This document shows positions 1 through 8,879 of a stretch of DNA of 64,000 nucleotides, in pieces (the stretch's first letter is position 1; each line of letters opens with the position of its first letter). Source of the DNA: Rhodobacteraceae bacterium KLH11 (lineage in GTDB: Bacteria; Pseudomonadota; Alphaproteobacteria; Rhodobacterales; Rhodobacteraceae); assembly GCA_000158135.1 (NCBI GenBank), contig DS999532.1, forward strand, positions 296,263 through 360,262. The letters run 5' to 3'. The translations under genes and the position numbers were made by a program. The notes under the pieces were generated by a model, which saw nothing but the letters and a program-made list of their open reading frames with translations, was not told the origin of the DNA and ran no database searches.

Positions 1-354
1 AGTTGGCTGATGACCATCTGCCGCTCGATCTGGCTGAATGAGATACGGTCGCGGTCGGTTCGCAAGGCGCAGGCGCTTTCCGTGACGCCCGAGGTGGAAT
101 TAATTGCACCCGGACCCGATTCAGAAACGAATATTTTTGCCACTGAAGTGTTTACCCAAGTGATGCAACTGCCAGAAGCGCAGCGCGAAACGGTGATGCT
201 TGTGTTCGTAGAAGGATACAGTTACCGCGAAGCGGCTGCTATGCTGGACGTTCCCATCGGTACGATCATGAGCCGGTTGTCCAATGCCCGGCAGAAACTG
301 AAAACCGTTATGCAGCACGATGCGGCTGATAGCGCTCAACGGAGTGGCAAATGA
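1..354 (+). CDS. ECF-type RNA polymerase sigma factor, 5'-truncated by the window
   Basis: The reading frame is open from the first base, so the ATG at 10 is not the true start; only the last ~117 residues are visible. They carry the end of region 2 (a TICR..WLNEIR-like segment) and a full region 4, with the helix-turn-helix around LPEAQRETV...GYSYREAAAMLDVPIGTIMSRL, which recognises the -35 element. This is standard for group 4 (ECF) sigma-70 factors. The stop overlaps the next gene by 4 bases (ATGA), and that gene looks like its anti-sigma factor. The stimulus cannot be read from the sequence. Confidence 0.88.
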   Translation, partial: SWLMTICRSIWLNEIRSRSVRKAQALSVTPEVELIAPGPDSETNIFATEVFTQVMQLPEAQRETVMLVFVEGYSYREAAAMLDVPIGTIMSRLSNARQKLKTVMQHDAADSAQRSGK

Positions 355-1088
355 AGTTTTCCGATGAGACACTTCTCGCCTATCTGGAAGGCAACCTTGA
401 TGAGACCGAGGCCCGTGCGGTCGAGGACGCGGTCACCGATGACCCTGCGCTCGAAGCGCGCCTGATGGGGCTGGATCCCTTTGCGCCCATGGTTCAAAAG
501 GTTTTTGAGGCGGTGCCCGCCAAAGCACCGGTGGTTGATCTGCCCGCGCCTGTGCAATCTCAGCCCTCTGGCGGTCCATTCCGTTTGTTTGCGGTTGCGG
601 CGTCGGTTGCGGTTCTTGCGGTTTCCGCCACGTTCTGGGCAACGCGGCCGGAACCTTTGGGCTGGGCTGAACAGGCGGCGATTTATCAGTCGCTTTATGT
701 GCCGGATACTATCGCCTCGCTGGACAATTCCCCGCAAGCGCTGGATGCTCAGTTTGCACAGGCTGAGGCGCAATTGGGCCGGTCCCTGAACCGCGAAGTG
801 TTAGAGAGCCTGCCGGGCCTTGATCTGAAGCGGGCGCAGGTGCTATCATTCAAGGGTAAGCCGCTGATTCAGGTGGTCTTTGCAGACACGCAGGGAAATC
901 CTTTTGCGTTTTGTATCATCCGGCAAGGCGAAGGTGCCCCGGCCAAGGATGTGAACCTTGCGGTTCTCAGTGGTTTGGCAACGGCAACATGGGCACAGGA
1001 TGGCTATGGCTACATGCTTCTGGGCGGCAATGATCAGGTCGATCTGGACGATGAGCTGAATATTCTGGCAGGCGCATTCACAGGTTAA
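351..1088 (+). CDS. Membrane-anchored anti-sigma factor
   Basis: A 245-residue protein with an acidic N-terminal segment (FSDETLLAYLEGNLDETEA), typical of the zinc-finger-like anti-sigma or sigma-binding domain, though no Cys/His zinc ligands are seen. One transmembrane helix lies at about residues 79-96, followed by a periplasmic domain of ~150 residues that I do not recognise. It starts within the stop codon of the sigma factor, so the two are translationally coupled. Inferred role: hold the sigma factor at the inner membrane until a signal is sensed. The assignment rests on topology and coupling more than on strong similarity. Confidence 0.7.
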   Translation: MKFSDETLLAYLEGNLDETEARAVEDAVTDDPALEARLMGLDPFAPMVQKVFEAVPAKAPVVDLPAPVQSQPSGGPFRLFAVAASVAVLAVSATFWATRPEPLGWAEQAAIYQSLYVPDTIASLDNSPQALDAQFAQAEAQLGRSLNREVLESLPGLDLKRAQVLSFKGKPLIQVVFADTQGNPFAFCIIRQGEGAPAKDVNLAVLSGLATATWAQDGYGYMLLGGNDQVDLDDELNILAGAFTG

Positions 1089-1127
1089 CGCTTGCGATCT
1101 GTGAAAGCCCCTTGTGAACTGCGGCGA

Positions 1128-1149
1128 ATACCCGAAGAATATCGGGTAT
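1128..1149. promoter_or_regulatory. Inverted repeat overlapping the start of the DUF1612 gene
   Basis: ATACCCGA (1128-1135) and TCGGGTAT (1142-1149) form a perfect 8-bp inverted repeat with a 6-base spacer. The right arm runs into the ATG at 1148. It could be an operator for the HTH protein that follows or a weak transcript end for the anti-sigma gene; there is no T-tract. Confidence 0.35.
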
Positions 1150-2227
1150 GACGCCAAAGACGCATATGCCGGACCCGGATGAAGAGGCCACCGAAGAGGG
1201 GCCTCGCAGCATCTATGACACTGATCCGCCTGAAGATGAGGATTTGTGGTTTCTTCCCCCGCTGGACGAAGCCGAGCCTGATGATTTTTTGTCACCCGCG
1301 CCGCGACCTGAGCAGCAATTGTTGTTCGATCCAAGGGATTGGCGCGAAGCCCAATCCGAATTGTCTGCCGAGCTTGCCGATCTCGCAGTGACTTTTGGGG
1401 CGCTGGATGAGCGTTTGCGCGCCGGACCCAAAGGGTGGGGGCATCGTTTGGCGCTGATGGAAGTGTCGGATCTGGGGTGGTGGACAGGCGATCGGATCAG
1501 CGTCGACCGGCTTGCCCTCTGGACCGGGTTGCGGATCGGGGCAACGGGTGATGATGTGCAGGCGTTGTTCAGGGCAGGATGGGCCGTGCGGCGCTTGACT
1601 GCGGGTGCTGGACCCTCGGAAGGGGGATGGGATGCCGGACTGACTGCTTTCTTTGACCGTCAGGCACAGGGGATAGAGGAAGTTCCCGAAGCTGTGGCTG
1701 ATCTGGCCGAAGTGATGCGCAGCGCTGACGGGCTGCACTCGGTGACCCAGGCCGCGATCGGCTTTCACGCATGGCGCGCCTTGTCACCCGGTATCGGTCA
1801 GGACACCGAAGCTGCGATTGCCGCCGCGCGTCACGCCGCGACCATGGGCCGGGGCGGCGCGTTGTTTGTACCGTTGGCGCTGTCAGGCCCGGGCGCGCTG
1901 CGCGGGGGCGGGGCGCTGGACGAAAAGCTTTCGGCCTGGTTTCGCGGGGCAGGTCAGGCCTCGTTGGCCGCATTGCTGCATCTGGACCGGATCAGCGCAT
2001 GGGAAAGACGCGCCCGCGAGGCGACGACGGATCTGAGCGGACGAACTCCGCCTTTGTTGATTGACGTATTGACGGCGTGGCCGATGGTCTCGGCACCGCT
2101 GGCCGAAGAACTGACCCGGGCCTCGCGCGCAGCGGTGCAGCGAAATCTGGACCGGTTCAGCCGCCGGGGGTTGATCCGCGAAGTGACCGGCCAGGGCCGA
2201 TATCGCGTGTGGACGGCAGCTTTGTAA
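1148..2227 (+). CDS. DUF1612 / helix-turn-helix domain protein (RHE_PE00001-like)
   Basis: A 359-residue protein. The first ~65 residues are acidic and low-complexity. The middle (about 75-300) resembles DUF1612, with the GALDERLRAGP and ISVDRLALWTG segments. The C-terminal ~65 residues look like the winged-helix domain often paired with it: LLIDVLTAWPMVSAPLAEELTRAS...NLDRFSRRGLIREVTGQGRYRVW. Proteins of this kind are frequent on rhizobial and roseobacter plasmids; their function is not established. The start is uncertain, since ATG 1148 has a poor ribosome site and lies in an inverted repeat; an in-frame ATG at 1166 is the alternative. Confidence 0.6.
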   Translation: MTPKTHMPDPDEEATEEGPRSIYDTDPPEDEDLWFLPPLDEAEPDDFLSPAPRPEQQLLFDPRDWREAQSELSAELADLAVTFGALDERLRAGPKGWGHRLALMEVSDLGWWTGDRISVDRLALWTGLRIGATGDDVQALFRAGWAVRRLTAGAGPSEGGWDAGLTAFFDRQAQGIEEVPEAVADLAEVMRSADGLHSVTQAAIGFHAWRALSPGIGQDTEAAIAAARHAATMGRGGALFVPLALSGPGALRGGGALDEKLSAWFRGAGQASLAALLHLDRISAWERRAREATTDLSGRTPPLLIDVLTAWPMVSAPLAEELTRASRAAVQRNLDRFSRRGLIREVTGQGRYRVWTAAL

Positions 2228-2319
2228 CGGACGACGCGAAAGCGCACCGGCTTGCATTCAATCAGGTCTTGCTGTTTCTGGGAAGGCAGCAGACGAATTA
2301 GAACCATCGGGGCGCAGGT

Positions 2320-3444
2320 ATGGGCAAATCAGCATTGATAACCGGAATAACGGGTCAGGATGGCTCTTACCTTGCTGAACTTTTGCTCTCCAAAGGCTAT
2401 GAGGTGCATGGCATCAAACGCCGCGCGTCCTCGTTCAACACGCAGCGGATCGATCACATCTATCAGGACCCGCACGAGCCTGACCCCAAACTGCATCTGC
2501 ATTACGGAGATCTGAGCGATACCTCGAACCTGACCCGGATTATTCAGGAGGTTCAACCTGACGAGGTGTATAACCTTGGCGCGCAATCCCATGTAGCGGT
2601 CAGTTTTGAATCGCCTGAATATACCGCAGATGTGGATGGGCTTGGCACGCTGCGCCTGCTTGAAGCGATCCGCTTTTTGGGGCTTGAGAACAAGACCCGG
2701 TTCTATCAGGCCTCCACCTCGGAACTTTACGGGTTGGTTCAGGAAACGCCGCAGCGTGAAACCACACCGTTTCACCCGCGTTCGCCCTATGGGGTCGCCA
2801 AGCTCTATTCCTACTGGATTACGGTGAACTACCGCGAAGCCTATGGGATGTATGCCTGCAACGGTATCCTGTTCAATCATGAAAGCCCGCGGCGAGGTGA
2901 AACCTTTGTAACCCGCAAGATAACACGCGGGCTTGCCAATATCGCGCAAGGGTTGGAGGAGTGCCTGCATATGGGCAATCTCGACAGCCTGCGCGACTGG
3001 GGCCATGCCCGCGATTACGTCACGATGCAGTGGCTGATGCTGCAACAGGACACACCCGAAGATTTCGTGATCGCGACCGGCAAACAATACTCGGTACGGC
3101 AATTCATCGAATGGACCGCCGCTGAGCTGGGCGTTGTGCTGGAGTTTGCGGGCGATGGTGTCGATGAGGTGGCGCGCGTGCGCGAGGTTCAAGGAGACAA
3201 AGCGCCAGCCCTGAAAGCGGGCGATGTCGTGATGCGGATCAATCCGCGGTATTTCCGCCCGGCGGAAGTGGATACGTTGCTGGGTGATCCATCAAAGGCC
3301 AAACAGAAACTGGGCTGGGAACCTGAGACCACCGTACAAGAGATGTGTGCCGAGATGGTCGCCGAAGATCTTGAAATTGCCCGCCGCAATGCGCTGCTCA
3401 GGGAACACGGGCTGGGTACACCGGTCAGCCGGGAAAATGGCTGA
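2320..3444 (+). CDS. gmd: GDP-mannose 4,6-dehydratase
   Basis: Converts GDP-D-mannose to GDP-4-dehydro-6-deoxy-D-mannose, the first committed step to GDP-L-fucose and related deoxysugars. The 374-residue length is normal. Visible features of this extended-SDR family are the NAD(P)-binding GITGQDG at residues 8-14, the TSELYG segment near 131, and catalytic Tyr/Lys in YGVAK near 157-161. The conserved [17 protein letters not shown] segment is also present. It overlaps the next gene, fcl, by 8 bases. With manC downstream it supplies fucose-type residues for surface polysaccharide. Confidence 0.96.
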   Translation: MGKSALITGITGQDGSYLAELLLSKGYEVHGIKRRASSFNTQRIDHIYQDPHEPDPKLHLHYGDLSDTSNLTRIIQEVQPDEVYNLGAQSHVAVSFESPEYTADVDGLGTLRLLEAIRFLGLENKTRFYQASTSELYGLVQETPQRETTPFHPRSPYGVAKLYSYWITVNYREAYGMYACNGILFNHESPRRGETFVTRKITRGLANIAQGLEECLHMGNLDSLRDWGHARDYVTMQWLMLQQDTPEDFVIATGKQYSVRQFIEWTAAELGVVLEFAGDGVDEVARVREVQGDKAPALKAGDVVMRINPRYFRPAEVDTLLGDPSKAKQKLGWEPETTVQEMCAEMVAEDLEIARRNALLREHGLGTPVSRENG

Positions 3445-4432
3445 GATGGCGGGTGTTCGCAAATTCTTCATCGCAGGTCATGGTGGCATGGTGGGTGGTG
3501 CTATTCTGCGGAAACTGCAGCAGCGCAAGCACGAGGGTGACACTGTTGAACTGGTTACTCAGACACGCTCTGAACTGGACCTGACAGATCAGGGGGCGGT
3601 TCGGTCCTTCATGCAGGCAGAACGCCCTGATGTGGTGATTCTGGCGGCGGCCAAGGTGGGCGGCATTCATGCCAACAATAGCTATCCGGCTGAATTCATC
3701 TATGAAAACCTGATGATCGAATGCAACGTGATCCATCAGGCGTTTTCCGCCGGGGTGGGGCAGTTATTGCAGCTTGGCAGTTCCTGCATATATCCGCGCG
3801 AGGCGGCGCAGCCCATGCGCGAAGATGCGTTGTTGACCGGTGTGCTTGAACCCACGAATGAGCCCTATGCCATTGCCAAGATCGCCGGGATCAAACTGTG
3901 TGAGAGTTACAATCGGCAACATGGGGTTGATTACCGCTCTGTGATGCCCACCAATCTTTATGGGCCCGGCGATAACTTTCACCCGGAGAACAGCCATGTC
4001 CTGCCAGCTTTGATCCGCCGTTTTCATGCCGCACAGCGCGACGGTCTGGACGAAGTGACAATCTGGGGCACAGGAACCCCCCGGCGTGAGTTTCTGCATG
4101 TCGATGATATGGCCGAGGCGTCCTTGTTTGTGCTGGATTTGTCGCGAGACATTTATGAGGCAAACACCCGGCCAATGCTGAGCCATATCAATGTTGGGAC
4201 GGGGCGGGATGTCTCGATTGCGGAACTCGCGGCGCTTGTTGCGCGGGTTACGGGGTTTGGCGGGCGGATCGTCTATGATCCAAGTAAGCCCGATGGCACG
4301 ATGCGCAAGCTGATGGATGTTTCTCGGCTGTCTGAGATGGGGTGGACGGCCCGGATCGGCTTGGAAGATGGAATCCGGCAGACTTATGCATGGTTTCTTG
4401 CGCAACCGGATCATGATCTGCGTCAGAAGTGA
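3437..4432 (+). CDS. fcl: GDP-L-fucose synthase
   Basis: The NADPH-dependent epimerase/reductase that turns GDP-4-dehydro-6-deoxy-D-mannose into GDP-L-fucose. The 331-residue product has the nucleotide-binding GHGGMVG at about residues 14-20, the SSCIYP motif, and catalytic Tyr/Lys in YAIAK near 145-149. The family motif [14 protein letters not shown] is also present. A longer frame extends upstream, but the conserved fold begins just after ATG 3437; ATG 3446 is a possible alternative. Overlap with gmd implies a single transcript and coupled translation. Confidence 0.95.
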   Translation: MAEMAGVRKFFIAGHGGMVGGAILRKLQQRKHEGDTVELVTQTRSELDLTDQGAVRSFMQAERPDVVILAAAKVGGIHANNSYPAEFIYENLMIECNVIHQAFSAGVGQLLQLGSSCIYPREAAQPMREDALLTGVLEPTNEPYAIAKIAGIKLCESYNRQHGVDYRSVMPTNLYGPGDNFHPENSHVLPALIRRFHAAQRDGLDEVTIWGTGTPRREFLHVDDMAEASLFVLDLSRDIYEANTRPMLSHINVGTGRDVSIAELAALVARVTGFGGRIVYDPSKPDGTMRKLMDVSRLSEMGWTARIGLEDGIRQTYAWFLAQPDHDLRQK

Positions 4433-4457
4433 CCGCCCGGATGGTGGTCCGGACGGT
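4432..4457. terminator. Hairpin between convergent fcl and DUF2793 genes
   Basis: ACCGCCCGGA (4432-4441) pairs with TCCGGACGGT (4448-4457), one mismatch, loop of six. A T/A-rich stretch (TGTTTAAAA) follows. It lies right after the fcl stop and before the end of the opposing gene, so it may end transcription from both sides. Confidence 0.45.
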
Positions 4458-4465
4458 CGGTGTGT

Positions 4466-5542
4466 TTAAAACCAGCGACCGATCGCGACGGCTGTTGGGG
4501 ATATGGCGGTTGCGTCTGAGGCGGCGGCCAGTACCTGATAGGTTACCTGAACTTCTGTGGGGGTATCGAACCCCACGAACCGGACGATCCCGCCGCCATT
4601 TCCGCTCAGGGCCGGGATGGTGCCTGTGGCAAAGGTGGCAGGATAGTCCCAGATGGCGGCACCACTTGCATAAAGGGCACCCGTCCCTGTGGTACACCCG
4701 ACGGCGCCCAGAGTGACGGAACAGATCTGAGTGCCATCGGCAAAGCGGACATAGTCGCCATTTGCATTGCTGCCCCGCTCGATCACAGCCCCCGTGGGGA
4801 GGCCGCCATTTTCCGATACAGCCCCCAGCACATTACCCGGCCCATAGCCAAAATCCGCGCGCATCAGGCGGCCGGGGGTGATATCCTCGGCACTGCTTTG
4901 AACTGCCGCCCCACTGGCTGTGCCGGTCGTGGCATCAAAGCGCAGGACATCAACCCAGTTTCCCCCGTCGGGTGAAATCTTGATCGAAAAATCTGTGCTG
5001 CCGGACAGACCCATTTCGGCGTGACCCGTCCAGTTGGATTGAAACAACAGCGAGGCGGTCTCACCCGCGCCCGATTTGTTGATCTTCAGCTGGTGACCAC
5101 CGCCTTCATGGGTCAGCAGCGTAGCGGGGCTGCGCACGGCCAGACGGTTGGTGCTGTCTGAGCCCGTGGCGATGCCGACCCCGCTCAGGTTTTGCGTGTC
5201 GACCTGTGGGGCGGTCCATGCAGACCCGCTCCAGATCTTCAACTGATCCGCGCTTTGATCCCAGGCACGCCATCCTGCGCCGGGGGTCAGAAAATGCCAG
5301 CCATTGTCGACCCATGCCGCAAGTTTACCGGCTTGTCCGCTCCAGTCTCCGGTTGGTGCGGCACCAAGAGCATGTGTTTCGCCCTGTTCAGGGGCGGCGG
5401 GCGGGATGGTGGCATCCAGCGAGGTCAAATTGAGCTGCACCACCAGATCCAGCGCGCGCAGCGCTTCGTTATGGGTGACATGTTTCTGAGCCTGAGAGGG
5501 CTGCAGATAAGGCAGGTTCAGGCGGGGAGAGTTCTGTGGCAC
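4466..5542 (-). CDS. DUF2793 domain protein (phage-tail/GTA-associated type)
   Basis: A 358-residue protein whose first ~90 residues match the DUF2793 pattern: RLNLPYLQPSQAQKHVTHNEALRALD, then GWRAWDQSADQLKIWSGSAW. This domain is typical of phage-tail-like and gene-transfer-agent-linked proteins in Rhodobacterales. The rest is a beta-rich, Gly/Ser/Thr-rich segment suggestive of a fibre or surface-binding region. I chose a GTG start at 5542 because AGGAGG lies seven bases upstream; the longer frame begins with unrelated Arg-rich residues. No other phage gene is nearby. The molecular role is unknown. Confidence 0.75.
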   Translation of the reverse strand: MPQNSPRLNLPYLQPSQAQKHVTHNEALRALDLVVQLNLTSLDATIPPAAPEQGETHALGAAPTGDWSGQAGKLAAWVDNGWHFLTPGAGWRAWDQSADQLKIWSGSAWTAPQVDTQNLSGVGIATGSDSTNRLAVRSPATLLTHEGGGHQLKINKSGAGETASLLFQSNWTGHAEMGLSGSTDFSIKISPDGGNWVDVLRFDATTGTASGAAVQSSAEDITPGRLMRADFGYGPGNVLGAVSENGGLPTGAVIERGSNANGDYVRFADGTQICSVTLGAVGCTTGTGALYASGAAIWDYPATFATGTIPALSGNGGGIVRFVGFDTPTEVQVTYQVLAAASDATAISPTAVAIGRWF

Positions 5543-5617
5543 GGGCGTCCTCCTGTGGCTGTCGGTCCGACAATGATTACGCGCCACCCTGCCGTGACTT
5601 ACGTGAATCCCGCCTGA

Positions 5618-5634
5618 CCGGGCCGAACGCCCGG
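5618..5634 (-). terminator. Possible weak terminator after manC
   Basis: CCGGGC (5618-5623) and GCCCGG (5629-5634) form a 6-bp GC stem with a 5-base loop in the 120-base gap after the manC stop. There is no T-run on the minus strand, so the call is weak. Confidence 0.25.
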
Positions 5635-5662
5635 GTTTGCATTTGTTAAGGATCAGTCTTGA

Positions 5663-7099
5663 TCAATCGCGTGCATAGACATCTTCGTAACGGATGATGT
5701 CATCTTCCCCCAGATAGGTCCCGGTCTGGACTTCGATCAGCACCATGGGCACCTTGCCGGGGTTCACCATCCGATGCACCGCGCCCAGTGGCACATAGAC
5801 TGACTGGTTTTCAGAAACCAGTTGAACCGTATCATCTATCGTCACCTCGGCGGTGCCTTCCACCACGATCCAGTGTTCAGATCGGTGATGATGTGATTGC
5901 AGGCTTAGCGCGGCACCGGGATGGACATGGATGCGTTTGACCTGAAACCTGTCTCCGATCACGAGGCTTTCGAACCAGCCCCACGGGCGGTGATCCACAG
6001 GCAGTTCTTCCGCCTGTTTTGCGCCCTTGGCTTTCAGGGCCGTGACCGCCTGTTTGACATCCTGCGCCCGGTCCATGCTGGCCACCAGAACCGCGTCGGG
6101 CATTGCAACGGTGATCACGTTCTCAAGCCCCATCGCCACAACTTCCTGTGCAGGCGATTCCGAGCGCACCAGTACGTTACGGCAATCGATGGCCGTCACT
6201 TCGCCCGCCGTTGCGACACCATCTGCATCGGGGTTACTGAGTTCCTGCACGGCAGACCAACTGCCCACATCCGACCACCCGGCCGCATATGGGACCACGC
6301 TGAGATTGCCAGCTTTCTCCATAACGGCATAGTCGATCGAAATATCCTTCACCGTTTCCCATGCTTTGGGATCAAGCCGCAGAAATCCAAGATCGGCCTG
6401 CGCCTGCTCGATGGCGTTTTGCACAGGGATCACAAGGTCTGACGCATATTGATTGAACGCCGCAAGTATGTCGCGCACTGCAAACAGGAAGATGCCTGAA
6501 TTCCAGAGGTAGCTGCCCTCGGCCACCATGGTTCTGGCATTGTCCAGATCCGGCTTTTCGACGAAGCGATCCAACGCAACAGAGGCGCCGGATGCATCCG
6601 GAACCTGACTGAGTTTCAAATACCCATATCCGGTTTCAGGCCGGTCGGGGGTGATCCCGAAAGTCACCAGATCACCGCGTTCGGCGATAGTCCGTGCGCC
6701 TTCTGCGACGGCGGCGTGAAAGGCCGACGTGTCGGGAATGACATGATCCGAAGACGCCACCAGCATGAGGGCATCTGGATCGCTGGCAGAAAGGTGAAGG
6801 GCGGCTGCAAGAACAGCAGGCGCGGTATTGCGTCCCTCGGGTTCGATCAGGATCGGGCCGGGGTTGACGCCGATGGCCATCAACTGTTCGGGCACCACAA
6901 AGCGAAACGCTTCGTTGGTCAGGATCAGAGGTTTGGCATAAGGCGCATCATCGGGGCCGCGCAGCCGGTCAGCGCATTGTTGCAGCAGGCTGGTGTCGCC
7001 AACCAGTGGCACAAATTGCTTGGGATAGCTTTTGCGGGACAAAGGCCACAACCGCGTGCCGGACCCGCCGCACAGGATAACAGGGTAAATCTTGCTCAT
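5663..7099 (-). CDS. manC: Mannose-1-phosphate guanylyltransferase / mannose-6-phosphate isomerase
   Basis: A bifunctional type II enzyme of 478 residues that makes GDP-mannose, the substrate of Gmd. The N-terminal nucleotidyltransferase domain has the pyrophosphorylase signature GGSGTRLWPLSRKSYPKQF at about residues 11-29. The C-terminal ~110 residues form the cupin phosphomannose isomerase part, with RPWGWFE and HVHPGAALSLQSHHHRSEHW. The ATG at 7099 is preferred: AGGGA lies nine bases upstream and the conserved core begins at once. A TTG further upstream would add 11 unrelated residues. It is transcribed toward the gmd-fcl pair and lies just downstream of galU. Confidence 0.93.
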   Translation of the reverse strand: MSKIYPVILCGGSGTRLWPLSRKSYPKQFVPLVGDTSLLQQCADRLRGPDDAPYAKPLILTNEAFRFVVPEQLMAIGVNPGPILIEPEGRNTAPAVLAAALHLSASDPDALMLVASSDHVIPDTSAFHAAVAEGARTIAERGDLVTFGITPDRPETGYGYLKLSQVPDASGASVALDRFVEKPDLDNARTMVAEGSYLWNSGIFLFAVRDILAAFNQYASDLVIPVQNAIEQAQADLGFLRLDPKAWETVKDISIDYAVMEKAGNLSVVPYAAGWSDVGSWSAVQELSNPDADGVATAGEVTAIDCRNVLVRSESPAQEVVAMGLENVITVAMPDAVLVASMDRAQDVKQAVTALKAKGAKQAEELPVDHRPWGWFESLVIGDRFQVKRIHVHPGAALSLQSHHHRSEHWIVVEGTAEVTIDDTVQLVSENQSVYVPLGAVHRMVNPGKVPMVLIEVQTGTYLGEDDIIRYEDVYARD

Positions 7100-7169
7100 G
7101 ATGCCTGTTTCCCTCAGATAAATAGACTTCAACGATCACAATGAATACCGGTTGATGGTGCGGTTCGGC

Positions 7170-8063
7170 TTATTGTGCAGCCCGATCCGTTGCGACAATA
7201 TCATGCAGATATCGGCTCAGATCATCGCGCAAATCCTCGCGGGCCAGAGCAAAGGACACCGTTGCCTGCAGGAACCCGGCTTTTGAACCGCAGTCAAACC
7301 GTTGGCCATCGAACTTGTATCCAAAGACAGGTACACCGTTCCCGATATCTTCGGCAATTGCATCGGTGAGCTGGATCTCTCCGCCACTGCCTTTCCTCTT
7401 CTGGTTCAGATTATAAAGAACCGAGGGGCCCAGAATATAGCGACCAATGACAGCAAGGTTCGAAGGTGCCTCTTGAGGCTTGGGCTTTTCCACCATGCCT
7501 TTGGCGCGCACAACCGTGCCGACGTTCTGGCCCGTATCCAAAATGCCGTAAGCGCTGGTTTGTTCGGTGGGGACTTCCATCGCGGCAACCATATTGCCGC
7601 CGGTTTCCTCGTAGGCCTCGACCATTTGCTGCAGGCAGGGTTTATCGGCTGCGATCACGTCATCGGGCAGCATTACCGCAAAGGGTTCGTCCCCGATCAG
7701 CCGCCGGGCGCACCAGACCGCGTGGCCAAGCCCCAGAGCCTTGTGTTGACGGATATAGGCAATCGCCCCGCTTTCCATATTGGTGGCGTTCAGAACATCA
7801 AGCAGCTCATCTTTGCCTTTGGATTTGAGGTCTTGTTCAAGCACAAGGTTATGATCGAAGTAATCCTCTAGCGCTGACTTTCCGCGGGATGTCACAAAGA
7901 TGAATTCCGTAATCCCGGCAGCACGTGCTTCATCGATGGCATATTGCACCAGCGGACGGTCGACCAATGTCATGATCTCCTTGGGCACCGATTTGGTTGC
8001 CGGTAGAAACCGTGTTCCCATTCCTGCAACGGGAAAAATTGCCTTGGTGACCTTGCGTGCCAT
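7170..8063 (-). CDS. galU: UTP-glucose-1-phosphate uridylyltransferase
   Basis: Makes UDP-glucose from UTP and glucose-1-phosphate for polysaccharide and envelope glycan synthesis. The 297-residue length is typical for bacterial GalU. The signature GMGTRFLPATKSVPKEIM is at residues 14-31, and other family segments include LVDRPLVQYAIDEA and VMLPDDVI. It lies 70 bases upstream of manC on the same strand, so the two probably form a nucleotide-sugar transcription unit facing gmd-fcl. Confidence 0.95.
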   Translation of the reverse strand: MARKVTKAIFPVAGMGTRFLPATKSVPKEIMTLVDRPLVQYAIDEARAAGITEFIFVTSRGKSALEDYFDHNLVLEQDLKSKGKDELLDVLNATNMESGAIAYIRQHKALGLGHAVWCARRLIGDEPFAVMLPDDVIAADKPCLQQMVEAYEETGGNMVAAMEVPTEQTSAYGILDTGQNVGTVVRAKGMVEKPKPQEAPSNLAVIGRYILGPSVLYNLNQKRKGSGGEIQLTDAIAEDIGNGVPVFGYKFDGQRFDCGSKAGFLQATVSFALAREDLRDDLSRYLHDIVATDRAAQ

Positions 8064-8879
8064 ATTACCTCACAAATTCGTTGTGTTGCCAGCGGTTCAT
8101 CGTCCTGCCGGAACCCTCACATAGAACGTATATTCGTATCAATCAATCTCACCCATCGGTCTGTGACAGGCTGGCCGGAATCTGCCATCAACCCAGGGGC
8201 AGAGTCAAAACGAAACATATCAGGATGTGTATGCTGATGCTGTTGAACCATCTGTCGTGTTGTCCATCATGCACGCCTATGGTTCGAACCGGAACGGGTG
8301 CGGGGCATGGCGGTTTGGCCCCTGATTATCATCGTGCCCAGAGGGTCGTATTCCGCGCCAACGTGGTCGGGCGCGATTTCGTGACCTTGTGGCTCATAGC
8401 TGATCCTTCGTAGGTAACCGGCTGGGAATAAAGCGCAATGCAGTCTTTGAAACCATCGGGAGCGGTGTTTTCGCCCGTCGACGGCTGCATTTGATGTCCG
8501 GACAGCGGATCGTGAGGGCCCAAACCAGCGCGCGCGCTGAAGGCTGCCGCAGCCCGGAGCAGGTCACCTCAATACCATCAAGCGCGATGATCCGGTCCAG
8601 CGGAAGACGCATGAGACTGTTGGATATGGCGCGCGCTAAAGACAGAAGATCATTGCCAATGAAGAGCACTGGTAATCCGAATTATTGTCATCATTTGCGC
8701 AACAATCCCATGGCCTGCCCCTGAATACGCACGCTCAGCGTCATGGCCGCAGTATCGTGGATGATCAGAATTGGCGTATCGCCTATGGTCCCTGCAGCCC
8801 AGCACGGTGCAGGTTTTCCCGGTTTCTGCTAACCCTGCCATGTCTGCACCTGAGGTACCCCATATATGTAGCATCTGAA
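8064..8879. other. 816-base stretch with no supportable gene
   Basis: Only short frames occur here (91 residues at most, minus strand 8394-8669) and none resembles a family I know or has a good ribosome site. The region contains the promoter side of galU and the downstream flank of the transglycosylase gene. It may hold a decayed gene or an unrecognised RNA. No tRNA or clear terminator is visible. Confidence 0.5.

Noticed and set aside
8281..8290. GGTTCGAACC, similar to a tRNA T-loop
   Set aside because: It is a simple palindrome; flanks cannot form a T-stem, acceptor stem or anticodon arm.
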